From contig JAXMCR010000004.1 in the NCBI GenBank assembly GCA_046349255.1, positions 434,001-498,000 on the forward strand: a stretch of DNA of 64,000 nt. Reading direction: 5' to 3'. Under the pieces are notes generated by a model, which ran no database searches, was not told the DNA's origin, and worked only from the letters and a program-made list of their open reading frames with translations. The position numbers and the translations under genes were made by a program. The DNA comes from DAIODI01 sp046349255. Its GTDB lineage: Bacteria; Pseudomonadota; Alphaproteobacteria; Rhizobiales; Aestuariivirgaceae. Every line of letters begins with the position of its first letter. The first letter of the stretch is position 1. This document shows positions 50,019-60,645 of the stretch, piece after piece.

Positions 50019-51032
50019 TCACGTCATCTCGATCCGAGGATCGGCAAGCGCGTAGGCGACGTCGGTCGCAAGGTTCGTGAGCAGAAAGGCGAGGCCGCCG
50101 ACGATGGTGACGCCCATGATCGCCGGATAGTCGAGGTTGCGCGCCGCATCGACCGCATACGAACCGATGCCCGGCCACGAGAAGATCGTCTCGGTGAGGA
50201 CAGCGCCGGTGATCAGGTAGGCGAAGGTGAAGCCGATGATCGTCAGCGCCGGGATCAGCGCGTTGCGCAGCGCGTGGTGATAGAGCACCCGCGTTTCGCC
50301 GGCGCCACGGGCGCGGGCCGCGCGGATATAGTCCTGTGAAAGCACGTCGAGCATGCTGGCGCGCACGAGACGCGAGATGATGCCCATCACCGCCCAGCCC
50401 AGCACCAGCGCCGGCAGGATCAGGTGATGCAGCGCCTCGAAGAACAGCGGCACGTTGCCAGCGAGCAGCGAGTCGACCGTGAAGAACCCGGTGACGAACG
50501 GCGGCGCCTCCGTGCGCGCATCGAGCCGGCCCGGTCCCGGCAGCCATTTGAACTTCACCCAGAAGACGTAGAGCAGGATGAGCCCCGACCAGAACACGGG
50601 CAGCGAGGAGCCGATCAGTGCGAACAAGCGCGCGAAGTGGTCGATGGGTCCGTCGCGATACCGCGCGGCGACGACGCCCAGCACGATGCCGGAAACGGCG
50701 CCGACGAACATCGCCGCGATCACGAGCTCGAGGGTGGCGGGCAGGCGATCGGCGAGGTCGTCGAACACCGGGCGCTTGGTCCGGATCGACGTGCCGAGAT
50801 CGCCCGACAGGAGGTTCCTGACGTATACGACGTATTGTTCGGGGAGACTCTTGTCCAACCCCCAGCGTGCGCGGGCAGCCGCGACGACGTCCGGATTGTC
50901 CATCTGCCGGTCGCCGATGATCGACACCAGCGGGTCGCCGTGCGTGTTGTGGCTGATCAGGAACGCGGCCGTGATGATGCCGAGGATGAGCAGCGGCATC
51001 GCAACGAGGCGTCTGATGATGTAGCGGCCCAT
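50019..51032 (-). CDS. Dipeptide-type ABC transporter permease (DppB-like)
   Basis: The 337-residue permease has the DppB-like N-terminus (MGRYIIRRLVAMPLLILGI), a large periplasmic loop and an EAA-type loop (YIRAARARGAGETRVLYHH, about 233-251). About six membrane segments are visible. It follows the binding-protein gene across a 58-base gap that holds a strong hairpin. Confidence 0.88.
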   Translation of the reverse strand: MGRYIIRRLVAMPLLILGIITAAFLISHNTHGDPLVSIIGDRQMDNPDVVAAARARWGLDKSLPEQYVVYVRNLLSGDLGTSIRTKRPVFDDLADRLPATLELVIAAMFVGAVSGIVLGVVAARYRDGPIDHFARLFALIGSSLPVFWSGLILLYVFWVKFKWLPGPGRLDARTEAPPFVTGFFTVDSLLAGNVPLFFEALHHLILPALVLGWAVMGIISRLVRASMLDVLSQDYIRAARARGAGETRVLYHHALRNALIPALTIIGFTFAYLITGAVLTETIFSWPGIGSYAVDAARNLDYPAIMGVTIVGGLAFLLTNLATDVAYALADPRIEMT

Positions 51033-51042
51033 CGTTCATGAA

Positions 51043-51072
51043 GCCGGGGCGGAAGCGATCTTCCGCCCCGGC
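51043..51072 (-). terminator. Strong intra-operon hairpin after the binding-protein gene
   Basis: GCCGGGGCGGAAG and CTTCCGCCCCGGC form a perfect 13-bp stem with loop CGAT. It lies between the binding-protein stop and the permease start and lacks a T-run. It probably protects the upstream mRNA or lowers expression of the membrane genes. Confidence 0.55.
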
Positions 51073-51090
51073 GCGCTTTCTCCGTGGACG

Positions 51091-52689
51091 TTACTTCTGC
51101 ACGATCTCGTCGATCTTCAGGTTGCAGCAGGCGCTGTAGCCGACGCCGCCGATGTTCTTCCCGTAGGCGAGGATGACATCGGGGCTGACCACCGGCACGA
51201 TGATCCGGTCGTCGATCATGCCCTGCGCGAGCTTGTGGTAGACCTGGTCGGCCGTCGTCGGATCGGCCGCCATCGCCTGCTTCAGAAGATCTGCGGCGTC
51301 CTTGTTGGTGATCGAGGGGTCGTTTGCGCCGCCGGCGCGCTTCCACCACGGATTGCCCTCGATCATGCCGAAGTACTGCACGTACTGGGCGGAGCCGAAG
51401 TAGTCCGGCGCGAAGAAGACCGAGGTGAGCGGGATGCCGTCCGTCTTCACCTTCTGGCGCCACACCGAGAACTCGACCGGCGTGAGGTTGACCTTCACGC
51501 CTACGGCGCCGAGATCCTGCTGCACCTTCTGCATGAGGAGCGACATGTCGACGCCGTAGACGTTCATGTTCGGGAACGTCGCCTCGATCTCGAAGCCGTC
51601 GGCGAGGCCGGCCTTCGCCAGCATCTCCTTCGCCTTCGCCGCGTCCTGCTTCGGCATCGGCAGGTCGGTCGTGCCCGGGAAGCCGTTCGGGATCGGCGCG
51701 GCGAGCGGCTTGCCCGCGCCGCCGACCGTCATCTGGATGATGCCGTCGTAGTCGAGCGCGAGCGCCAGCGCCTCACGCACCTCCTTCGTCAGTTTCACCT
51801 TGTTCTCCTTCGCGCCCGGCGACATTGCGACGTACACGAAGTTGAACGACGGGATCGTCTCGACCGTCGCCTTGTCGGCGAGGCGCTTGGCGGAGTCGGG
51901 ATCGATCTGCATGGCGATGTCGGCCGCGCCCGACTCGAGCATCTGCGCCTGGGCGACCGAATCCTTCGTGTGCTTCAGCACGACGTCCGCAAAGCCGATC
52001 GAGCCGTGCGAGTAGTTCGGGTTCTTGGTGAGGCGCAGTTCGTCATCCGGCTTGTACGAGGCGAGCACGTAAGGCCCGCTGCCGGCCGAGTTGGCGAGGA
52101 ACCAGGCTTCCGCTGTGTCGCTCTTGTCGGCGTCGGCATTGGCGTTGGCCCCGTTCGCGGTCGCGACGTCGGAGTTGATCACGCCCATGTAGGAAGACGT
52201 CAGGATGTTGAGGAACTCCGAGTTCGGCGACGCCATCTTCGCCACCACGGTGTGCGCGTCCGGCGTTTCGATCGACGTCACGCCGTCCATGAAGTAGGAG
52301 CCGCCGCCCTTGATGTTCTTCAGCCGCTCCCACGACCACTTCACGTCCTTGGCCTCGACCGGCGAGCCGTCCGAAAACTTCGCGTTCGGGTCGAGCTTGA
52401 AGGTGTACTCCGTCTGGTCGCCGTTCGCCTGCCAGGCGGTCGCGAGCCGCGGCACCAGCGTCTTGTTGTCGTCGCCGAGCGTGATCAGCGTCTCGTAGAC
52501 GTTGGTGAGATAGATCTGGCAGGTGTCGCACCATGCGCGCGCCGGATCGAGCGAGTTCAAGTCGAACGCGCGCGCGATGACGAGCGGCTTGTCGGCGGCG
52601 AAGCCGACTGTCGGCATCGCGGCGCCGGCGAGCCCGGCGAGCATGGTCGCCGCGAGCAGCGCGCGGCGCGTGAAGCTGGTAGTCCTCAT
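51091..52689 (-). CDS. Family 5 (peptide/nickel-type) ABC transporter substrate-binding protein
   Basis: The 532-residue protein starts with a signal (MRTTSFTRRALLAATMLAG, with TRR and a hydrophobic stretch to about residue 31, possibly Tat) and has the SBP family 5 layout, with the AWCDTCQIYLTNVYETLI region near residues 51-69. It binds peptides, amino-sugar or amine-like compounds. It is upstream of the permease genes and downstream of the transketolase pair in one minus-strand run. Confidence 0.85.
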   Translation of the reverse strand: MRTTSFTRRALLAATMLAGLAGAAMPTVGFAADKPLVIARAFDLNSLDPARAWCDTCQIYLTNVYETLITLGDDNKTLVPRLATAWQANGDQTEYTFKLDPNAKFSDGSPVEAKDVKWSWERLKNIKGGGSYFMDGVTSIETPDAHTVVAKMASPNSEFLNILTSSYMGVINSDVATANGANANADADKSDTAEAWFLANSAGSGPYVLASYKPDDELRLTKNPNYSHGSIGFADVVLKHTKDSVAQAQMLESGAADIAMQIDPDSAKRLADKATVETIPSFNFVYVAMSPGAKENKVKLTKEVREALALALDYDGIIQMTVGGAGKPLAAPIPNGFPGTTDLPMPKQDAAKAKEMLAKAGLADGFEIEATFPNMNVYGVDMSLLMQKVQQDLGAVGVKVNLTPVEFSVWRQKVKTDGIPLTSVFFAPDYFGSAQYVQYFGMIEGNPWWKRAGGANDPSITNKDAADLLKQAMAADPTTADQVYHKLAQGMIDDRIIVPVVSPDVILAYGKNIGGVGYSACCNLKIDEIVQK

Positions 52690-52765
52690 GGTCGTTCTCC
52701 CATCGTTGCGGACGCCTTCTTCCGAGGCGGCCCTGGTCCAATCACGTTTCAGGCGCAGGCAAATC

Positions 52766-53788
52766 TCATAGCAGGAGTTCTCGCGCTACGTCCGCGATCC
52801 CCTCGGCGTCGAGTCGGTAGTGGGCATAGAGCGCCGCCGGCGGTCCGACGGGGGCAAACGTGTCCGGCACGCCGTGGCGAAGGAACGGCACGCGGGGTTC
52901 GTCGACCAGCACCTCGGCCACGGCGCTCCCCAGTCCGCCGATGATGTTGTGCTCTTCGACGGTGAGCACCGCGCCGGTCTCCCGCGCCGCGGCAAGCACC
53001 TCGTCGCGGTCGAGCGGCTTCAGCGTGTGCATGTCGACGACGCGCACCGACACGCCTTCGGCCTCGAGCGCGTCCGCGGCCTGCAGGCTCGGGCGCACTT
53101 CCGTGCCGCAGGTGATGATGGTGAGGTCGCGGCCCTCGCGCATCCGCACCGCCTTGCCGATGCGGAAGTCCGCCGGCACGTCGGGATAGACATCGGGGTC
53201 GCGGCCGCGGCCGAGCCGGATATACATGGCGCCCGGATGATCCACGCTCGCACGCAGGATCGCCCGCAGCGAATTGCCGTCTGCCGCCGAGACGATGGTG
53301 AGGTCGGCGATGGTGCGCATCATGCCTAAGTCCTCGAGCGCGTGATGACTCGTGCCGTAGAACCCCATCGAAATGCCGCTGTGGTGGCCGATCACCCGCA
53401 CCGGCATCTTCGGATACGCGCAGTCGGTGCGGATCTGTTCGGCGCCGAGCAACGCGCAAAACGAGGCGAACGTCGCCGCATACGGAACCAGTCCGGTCGA
53501 GGCGAGGCCTGCGGCGGCGGTGATCATGTTCTTCTCTGCGATGCCGAAGTCGAAGAACCGGTCCGGGTGGCGCGCCTTGAACTCGACCGTGCGGTTGGCG
53601 GAGGCGAGATCAGCGGTCAGCACCACGATGCGCGGGTCGGCGTCGGCGAGGCGGGAGAGTTCGTCGCCCAGCACGAAGGCGGGCATGGCCGCGGCGGGTG
53701 TTCCTTGTACGGAGCGCTTGTCGCGCAGCGCCTGGGCTTCCGCGCTGGTGCCGGTGAAGATGTCGCTCTGGTTCTGGCCGTCTGCCAT
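52766..53788 (-). CDS. Transketolase C-terminal half
   Basis: The 340-residue protein is the pyrimidine-binding and C-terminal domain of a split transketolase, with FDFGIAEKNMITAAAGLA (invariant Glu for thiamine diphosphate), the GRDPDV loop and GADEVR-like later domain. It combines with the N-terminal half to move two-carbon units. The ATG at 53788 overlaps the preceding stop by one base; GTG at 53791 is an alternative. Confidence 0.85.
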   Translation of the reverse strand: MADGQNQSDIFTGTSAEAQALRDKRSVQGTPAAAMPAFVLGDELSRLADADPRIVVLTADLASANRTVEFKARHPDRFFDFGIAEKNMITAAAGLASTGLVPYAATFASFCALLGAEQIRTDCAYPKMPVRVIGHHSGISMGFYGTSHHALEDLGMMRTIADLTIVSAADGNSLRAILRASVDHPGAMYIRLGRGRDPDVYPDVPADFRIGKAVRMREGRDLTIITCGTEVRPSLQAADALEAEGVSVRVVDMHTLKPLDRDEVLAAARETGAVLTVEEHNIIGGLGSAVAEVLVDEPRVPFLRHGVPDTFAPVGPPAALYAHYRLDAEGIADVARELLL

Positions 53789-54666
53789 CACGCAGGTTCC
53801 TTCCGCCGCGCATGGCGCGAGGGTTTGAGCCCCGCCTCTATCTCGGCGAGCACCTCATCATAGTCGCCGCCGGCGAGGTTGCCGACATGCCAATTGAGCG
53901 CCATTTCCATGCGCTCCACGCCGCGGCCCTTCACCGTGTCGGCCACGATCAGCTGCGGCTTGCCGTCACCCGCTGGCTCGAGCCGGTCAAACGCGCCGAG
54001 GATCGCGTCGAAGTCGTGGCCATCGATGCGCTGCGTCGACCAGCCGAAGGCGGCAAAGCGCTCCTCGATGGGCTCGACCGTCATGATCTGCTCCGTATGC
54101 CCATCGATGCACAGGCCGTTGCGATCGACGATCGCGACGAGCGAGCGCAGGCGGAAGTGGGAGGCGGCCATCGCCGCTTCCCACACCTGGCCCTCGTGCA
54201 GTTCGCCGTCGCCGAGCATGACGTAGGTGCGATATCCGCGCCGCTGGACCCGTCCGCCGAGCGCCATGCCGACGCCGATCGACAGGCCGTGCCCGAGCGA
54301 GCCCGAGCTGAAATCGGCGCCCGGCACCTTCTTCATGTCCGGATGATCGCCGAACGGGCTGCCGAGCCGGGTGTACTCGTCAAGGAGCTTCGGATCGAAG
54401 TAGCCGAGATCGGCGAGGACGGGGTAGACCCCGATCGCCGCGTGGCCCTTGGAGAGGACGAAGCGATCGCGGTCCGGCCACTTGGGCTCGGACGGGTTGA
54501 TCCTCAGGTGTGCATAGTAGAGCGCCGCGAAGAGTTCCGCGCAGGAGAACGTGCTGGAATAATGACCCGCCCCGGCGATCTTCGACAGGCGCACCGTTTC
54601 CCGTCGGATGAACTTCGCGCGGTCGGCGAGGAACTCGGGCGAAGCGTTTCGGCGCAGCGCGGTCAT
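53788..54666 (-). CDS. Transketolase N-terminal half
   Basis: The 292-residue protein is the thiamine-diphosphate-binding half of a split transketolase, with KGHAAIGVYPVLADLG (His) and the metal motif GDGELHEGQVWEAAMAASHF (about residues 152-171). Its start overlaps the GntR stop (ATGA) and its stop overlaps the C-terminal half, so the two chains are made together. Split transketolases are common in Rhizobiales sugar and polyol operons. Confidence 0.88.
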   Translation of the reverse strand: MTALRRNASPEFLADRAKFIRRETVRLSKIAGAGHYSSTFSCAELFAALYYAHLRINPSEPKWPDRDRFVLSKGHAAIGVYPVLADLGYFDPKLLDEYTRLGSPFGDHPDMKKVPGADFSSGSLGHGLSIGVGMALGGRVQRRGYRTYVMLGDGELHEGQVWEAAMAASHFRLRSLVAIVDRNGLCIDGHTEQIMTVEPIEERFAAFGWSTQRIDGHDFDAILGAFDRLEPAGDGKPQLIVADTVKGRGVERMEMALNWHVGNLAGGDYDEVLAEIEAGLKPSRHARRKEPA

Positions 54667-55367
54667 GCGAGGGCCTCCGCTTCCGTCAGCACACGGACGA
54701 AGTTGCGGCCGCCCTCGATCATGTCGTCCCGGATCGACTTCTTCAGCGCGCGTGCGTCGCGTCGCTCCAGCGCCTCGATCACCACCTCGTGCTGGTGCCC
54801 CTCGCCGCTGTATGGCGTGCCATCCCTATAGAGATAGAGGTTCAGCATGGGGCCGAGCCGCATCCAAAGCGTCTCGAGTATGTCGAGCACCTGCGTCATG
54901 CCGGAGCGCCGGTAGAGGCCGAAGTGGAAGTCGTAATTGCGCAAGACCGCCGTCTGGTAGTCGCGCGCCTTCTCTGCCGCGATCAGGGAGCGATGCACCT
55001 TGCGCAGGTTTGCGATGTCCGCAGTCGTCACGTGATCGAGCGCGCGCTCGCCAGCGAAGGGTTCAAGCATCAGGCGGATGTCGCGGCCCTCAAGGTATTC
55101 GACAAGGCTGAGGCGGCGTACACGGACATACGAATGCGGCTTCAGCTCGACCGCGCCGTCGCGCACGAGCTGGAAAATCGCCTCCCGGACCGGCGTTTCG
55201 CTGGTCGAGAGCTTTGCGGCGAGATCGCGGATGCGCAGGCGCTCGTGCGGCTTGAGTTCGCCCCGCATCAGTTCCTCGCGCAGGTAGCGGTACACGTGGT
55301 CGGACCGGCTGGGCGCGCCCGTTTCCTCGTAGGTCGGCACCGGTGCCTTGAGCGCGCGAACCGCCAT
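54663..55367 (-). CDS. GntR-family (FCD) regulator
   Basis: The 234-residue protein has a winged helix (about residues 25-90, with LRIRDLAAKLSTSETPVREAI and YVRVRRLS) and a helical FCD domain. It lies between the class III aminotransferase and transketolase genes of one minus-strand operon. The perfect inverted repeat of GATATATC at 56628-56660, in the divergent promoter of the operon, is the best candidate for its binding site. Confidence 0.85.
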   Translation of the reverse strand: MAVRALKAPVPTYEETGAPSRSDHVYRYLREELMRGELKPHERLRIRDLAAKLSTSETPVREAIFQLVRDGAVELKPHSYVRVRRLSLVEYLEGRDIRLMLEPFAGERALDHVTTADIANLRKVHRSLIAAEKARDYQTAVLRNYDFHFGLYRRSGMTQVLDILETLWMRLGPMLNLYLYRDGTPYSGEGHQHEVVIEALERRDARALKKSIRDDMIEGGRNFVRVLTEAEALA

Positions 55368-55378
55368 CCCCTTTGGAC

Positions 55379-56617
55379 CTATGCCTGCCGACCGAAAGCT
55401 TGCGCCGTGTCGTGCATCGCCTCCTCGGTCGCCTCGAGCGCGCGGTCGATGTCCTTCTCGGTGTGGGCGGCCGAGAGGAACATCGTGTGCGTCGCGTGCA
55501 GGTAGACACCTCGGGCAAGCGCGCCGGTACAGAAATGCCAGCCGCGCTTGCGCTCCGCATCGTCGTCGAACAGCATCACCGGCATCTGCGGCGGGCCCGA
55601 TTGCCGAAGCTTCTGGCCGTGCGCGGTAGCCTGCCGGTTAAGACCCGAGCGCAGACGCTCACCCATCGCCTTCATGCGCGACACGCCGTCCTCGGCCTTC
55701 AGGATACGGATCGTTTCGAGCGAGGCCGCCATCGCGGTCGCGCCCGTCCAGAACGAGCCGGTGACGAAGATCTTCGAGGCGGCCTCGCGGAACTTGTCGT
55801 TGCCCGTCACCATGGCGAGCGGATAGCCGTTGGCGATCGCCTTGCTCCACGCCGAGAGATCGGGGCGCACGCCAACGAGTTCCCAGCTGCCGCCGATGTG
55901 GAGCCGGAAGCCCGCGCGCACGTCGTCCACGATCATCGCGGCACCCGTGCGGTCGCACAGAGCGCGCACCGCCTTCGCGAATGCGGGTGAGGGCAGTTCG
56001 TGCGGCTTGCCGAGATCGTGCCGGAAGGCCGAGACGATCACGCCGGCGAGATCGTCTCCCGCCTGCGCCGCCGCCGCTTCCAGGCTCGCGGTGTCGTTCC
56101 AGTCGAACCGGATGACGTGCTCGCGGTCGCCCTCGGTCGCGCCGACGGGGTAGGGGTTACACCAGGGCACCGCGCCGTGATAGGCGCCGTTGGCGATCAG
56201 GATCTTCCGCTTGCCGGAGGAACGCGCGATCATCACGCACGTGGTGGTGGCGTCCGTACCGTTCTTCTGGAACATCGCCCAATCCGCATGCGGAATGGTG
56301 TCGACCATCAGCTCGGCGAGTTCGACCAGACGTTCCGTCGGGCCGTTCAGCGCGTCGCCAAGCTTCGTCTGTCGCGCTGCCGCGGCTTCGACGGCCGGGT
56401 GTCCGTAGCCCAGGATCATCGGTCCCCAGGCGCACATGAAGTCGATGTACTCGCGGCCGTCGACGTCGAAGATGCGACATCCTTCGCCCCGCGAAAAGTA
56501 TTGCGGATAGGCGGCGGGAAGCCGCGCCGCGTTCTGATGGCCCCACATTCCGCCAGGGATTACGCGGGCTGCACGTGTACGGAGCTTCTGATCGACGCCG
56601 ACCCACGTCTCGTTCAT
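55379..56617 (-). CDS. Class III aminotransferase (glutamate-1-semialdehyde aminomutase-like)
   Basis: The 412-residue PLP enzyme has the fold-type I features MCAWGPMILGYGHP, the Asp in MIVDDVRAGFR (Asp231) and the PLP Lys in SAWSKAIANGYP (Lys259). It resembles glutamate-1-semialdehyde 2,1-aminomutase and related amino-acid aminotransferases rather than hemL itself, because it lies in a catabolic operon. The ATG at 56617 follows GGAGAGC. It is the first gene of the minus-strand operon and divergent from otnK. Confidence 0.8.
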   Translation of the reverse strand: MNETWVGVDQKLRTRAARVIPGGMWGHQNAARLPAAYPQYFSRGEGCRIFDVDGREYIDFMCAWGPMILGYGHPAVEAAAARQTKLGDALNGPTERLVELAELMVDTIPHADWAMFQKNGTDATTTCVMIARSSGKRKILIANGAYHGAVPWCNPYPVGATEGDREHVIRFDWNDTASLEAAAAQAGDDLAGVIVSAFRHDLGKPHELPSPAFAKAVRALCDRTGAAMIVDDVRAGFRLHIGGSWELVGVRPDLSAWSKAIANGYPLAMVTGNDKFREAASKIFVTGSFWTGATAMAASLETIRILKAEDGVSRMKAMGERLRSGLNRQATAHGQKLRQSGPPQMPVMLFDDDAERKRGWHFCTGALARGVYLHATHTMFLSAAHTEKDIDRALEATEEAMHDTAQAFGRQA

Positions 56618-56627
56618 GGCGCTCTCC

Positions 56628-56660
56628 GATGATATATCTTGTCCGGAACGATATATCATC
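56628..56660 (+). promoter_or_regulatory. Perfect 33-bp inverted repeat operator
   Basis: GATGATATATC (56628-56638) and GATATATCATC (56650-56660) form perfect 11-bp arms around an 11-bp spacer. Each arm contains the self-palindromic octamer GATATATC. It lies in the 87-bp gap between the divergent aminotransferase and otnK starts and is a likely GntR operator. Confidence 0.75.
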
Positions 56661-56704
56661 TACGATCCGAGTCAAACGCTGGAACAGGATATCGGGGAGG
56701 ACGC

Positions 56705-57970
56705 TTGACCCTGCTGCTCGGCGGCATCGCGGACGATTTCACCGGCGGCCTCGAACTCGCTTCGATCATGGTGCGCGACGGCGTGCGCACGCGCCTGCTC
56801 ACGCGCTTCGCGACCTCGGAAGACGTCGACGGACTCGAAGCTGCGGTCGTCTGCCTGAAGAGCCGCGTCGCGCCGCGCAACGTCGCGGTGAAGGCCGTCG
56901 AGGATGCCTACCGGATCCTGGCGCCGCACCGGCCACGGCAGGTGTTCCAGAAATACTGCGCGACATTCGACTCGACGCCCCGTGGCAACATCGGTCCGTG
57001 TGCGGATCGCCTGATGCAGCTTGTTGGCGCGCCGTTCACCGCCTTCTGCCCGGCGTTCCCCGCGGTGGCGCGCACCGTGTTCCAGGGGCACCTCTTCGCG
57101 TTCGACCAGCTCATCTCGCGTTCGCTGAAGCGCAATGACCCGCTCACGCCGATGCGCGAGCCCGATCTCGTGCGCGTTCTCCAGGCGCAGACCGAGCGTC
57201 GCGTGGGGCTGATCCGCCACGAGGACCTGCGCGGCGGAACGGCGGCGATCGAGGCCCGCGTCGCGTGGCTGACGGAACAGGGCATCTCCTACGCGATCAG
57301 CGATGGCGCCGACGACGACGACCTGAGAAGACTTGCCGCCGCCGTGATCGACTGGCCGCTGATGACCGGCGGATCGACGGTGTGCGAGTTCTATGCGCCG
57401 CTGTGGCGCGAGCGTGGGCTGACCAGGGCCGACACACCACCCACGCGCCTGCCGAAGGGCCGTGGGCACGGCGTGGTGCTTGCCGGCAGCTGCGCGGAGC
57501 GGACGTTCGAGCAGCTCGAGGTGTTCGGTGCGCGCCATCCGGTGCGGATGATCGATCCGGTCGCCAGCGTGGGGCGCGTCGATGCGACGGCCGAGGAAGC
57601 GCTCGCGTGGGCTAAACCGCTGGTGGACCGGTCGCCGATCGCAATCGCGGTGTCGAGTCGGCCGGAACAGGTTGCGGCGCTCCAGAAGAAGCTCGGCCGT
57701 CTCGCCGCGGCGCGCCTTGCCGAGGAGATTATGGGGCGTGTCGCCAAGGGCCTTGCGGCGCTGGGCGCGCGCAAGTTCGTCGTCGCCGGCGGCGAAACAT
57801 CGGGGGCCGTGCTCGAAGCGCTGGGTGTGCGGGTGCTCGACGTCGGTCCCTACGAGGGGCCGGGGACGTCGCGCGCCGTCACGCTCGGCGATGACCCGAT
57901 GTCGTTCTACCTCAAGCCCGGCAAGCTCGGCGCGATCGACATGCTCGAGCGGGCGCTGCAGAATTCGTGA
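56705..57970 (+). CDS. otnK: Four-carbon acid sugar kinase (3-oxo-tetronate 4-kinase, DUF1537)
   Basis: The 421-residue protein has the OtnK N-terminus LLLGGIADDFTGGLELASI, a middle VVCLKSR region, and the C-terminal VAGGETSGAVLEALGV nucleotide loop. OtnK phosphorylates 3-oxo-tetronate (from threonate or erythronate). The start is a TTG at 56705 right after GGGGAGGACGC; it gives the usual family N-terminus. OtnC follows. The pair suggests catabolism of a four-carbon acid sugar or a related compound; its dehydrogenase is not recognised here. Confidence 0.85.
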   Translation: MTLLLGGIADDFTGGLELASIMVRDGVRTRLLTRFATSEDVDGLEAAVVCLKSRVAPRNVAVKAVEDAYRILAPHRPRQVFQKYCATFDSTPRGNIGPCADRLMQLVGAPFTAFCPAFPAVARTVFQGHLFAFDQLISRSLKRNDPLTPMREPDLVRVLQAQTERRVGLIRHEDLRGGTAAIEARVAWLTEQGISYAISDGADDDDLRRLAAAVIDWPLMTGGSTVCEFYAPLWRERGLTRADTPPTRLPKGRGHGVVLAGSCAERTFEQLEVFGARHPVRMIDPVASVGRVDATAEEALAWAKPLVDRSPIAIAVSSRPEQVAALQKKLGRLAAARLAEEIMGRVAKGLAALGARKFVVAGGETSGAVLEALGVRVLDVGPYEGPGTSRAVTLGDDPMSFYLKPGKLGAIDMLERALQNS

Positions 57971-57991
57971 AACCGATCCGGAGGACGACCT

Positions 57992-58672
57992 TTGGCCAGC
58001 AATGAACGGCAGATTCGCGAGGCGATCGTCGAGGCGTACCTCGAACTCGGGCGTCAGAAGCTCAACTTCGCGACGTCGGGAAACGTCAGCGTGCGCTACG
58101 GCCGCGGCATGCTGATCACGCCGACAGGGTGTACGGACGATACGCTCTCGGCAGGACAGGTCATCGAGACCACACTCGACGGCAGCTACGAGGGCGACAT
58201 CGCGCCCTCGAGCGAGTGGGCGATGCATGCCGAGGTCTACAAGCGGTGCGCCGACGCCAACGCCGTCGTCCATACGCACGCGGACTCGTGCGTGGCGCTC
58301 GCGGCCGTGCACCTGCCGCTTCCAGCGTTCCACTACATGATCTACGGGTTCGGCGGCGACGATGTGCCGTGCGTGCCCTACTTCGCATTCGGGTCTCGGG
58401 CGCTCGCGGAAGCGGCCGGCAAGGCGCTGGTGACGCGCACGGCTTGTCTTCTCGCCAACCATGGAATGCTGGCGCGCGGCCGGACGCTGCGGCAGGCATT
58501 CGACGCGACGATCCGGCTCGAGACGCTAGCCCGACAGTATCTCCTCGCGAAGACGATCGGCGAGCCGGTGCTCCTAACAGAGGACGAGATGAAGCTGGTC
58601 GCCGAACGCTACGCCGATTACGGCCGCCAGCCGAAGGCGAAGGTCACGCCGCGGTGGTCGTCCGTACCCTGA
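57992..58672 (+). CDS. otnC: Class II aldolase/adducin family (3-oxo-tetronate 4-phosphate decarboxylase-type)
   Basis: The 226-residue protein has the class II aldolase zinc ligands: His in VVHTHADSC and His in LLANHGML, and an acid in SSEWAMHAEVY. Next to otnK it is most likely OtnC, which decarboxylates 3-oxo-tetronate 4-phosphate to dihydroxyacetone phosphate. The TTG start follows CCGGAGGACGACC. It is 21 bases after otnK and 17 before the next gene. Confidence 0.8.
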   Translation: MASNERQIREAIVEAYLELGRQKLNFATSGNVSVRYGRGMLITPTGCTDDTLSAGQVIETTLDGSYEGDIAPSSEWAMHAEVYKRCADANAVVHTHADSCVALAAVHLPLPAFHYMIYGFGGDDVPCVPYFAFGSRALAEAAGKALVTRTACLLANHGMLARGRTLRQAFDATIRLETLARQYLLAKTIGEPVLLTEDEMKLVAERYADYGRQPKAKVTPRWSSVP

Positions 58673-58689
58673 AGAATCGAGGTTCGCGC

Positions 58690-60642
<1,953 letters not shown>

Positions 60643-60645
60643 CGC

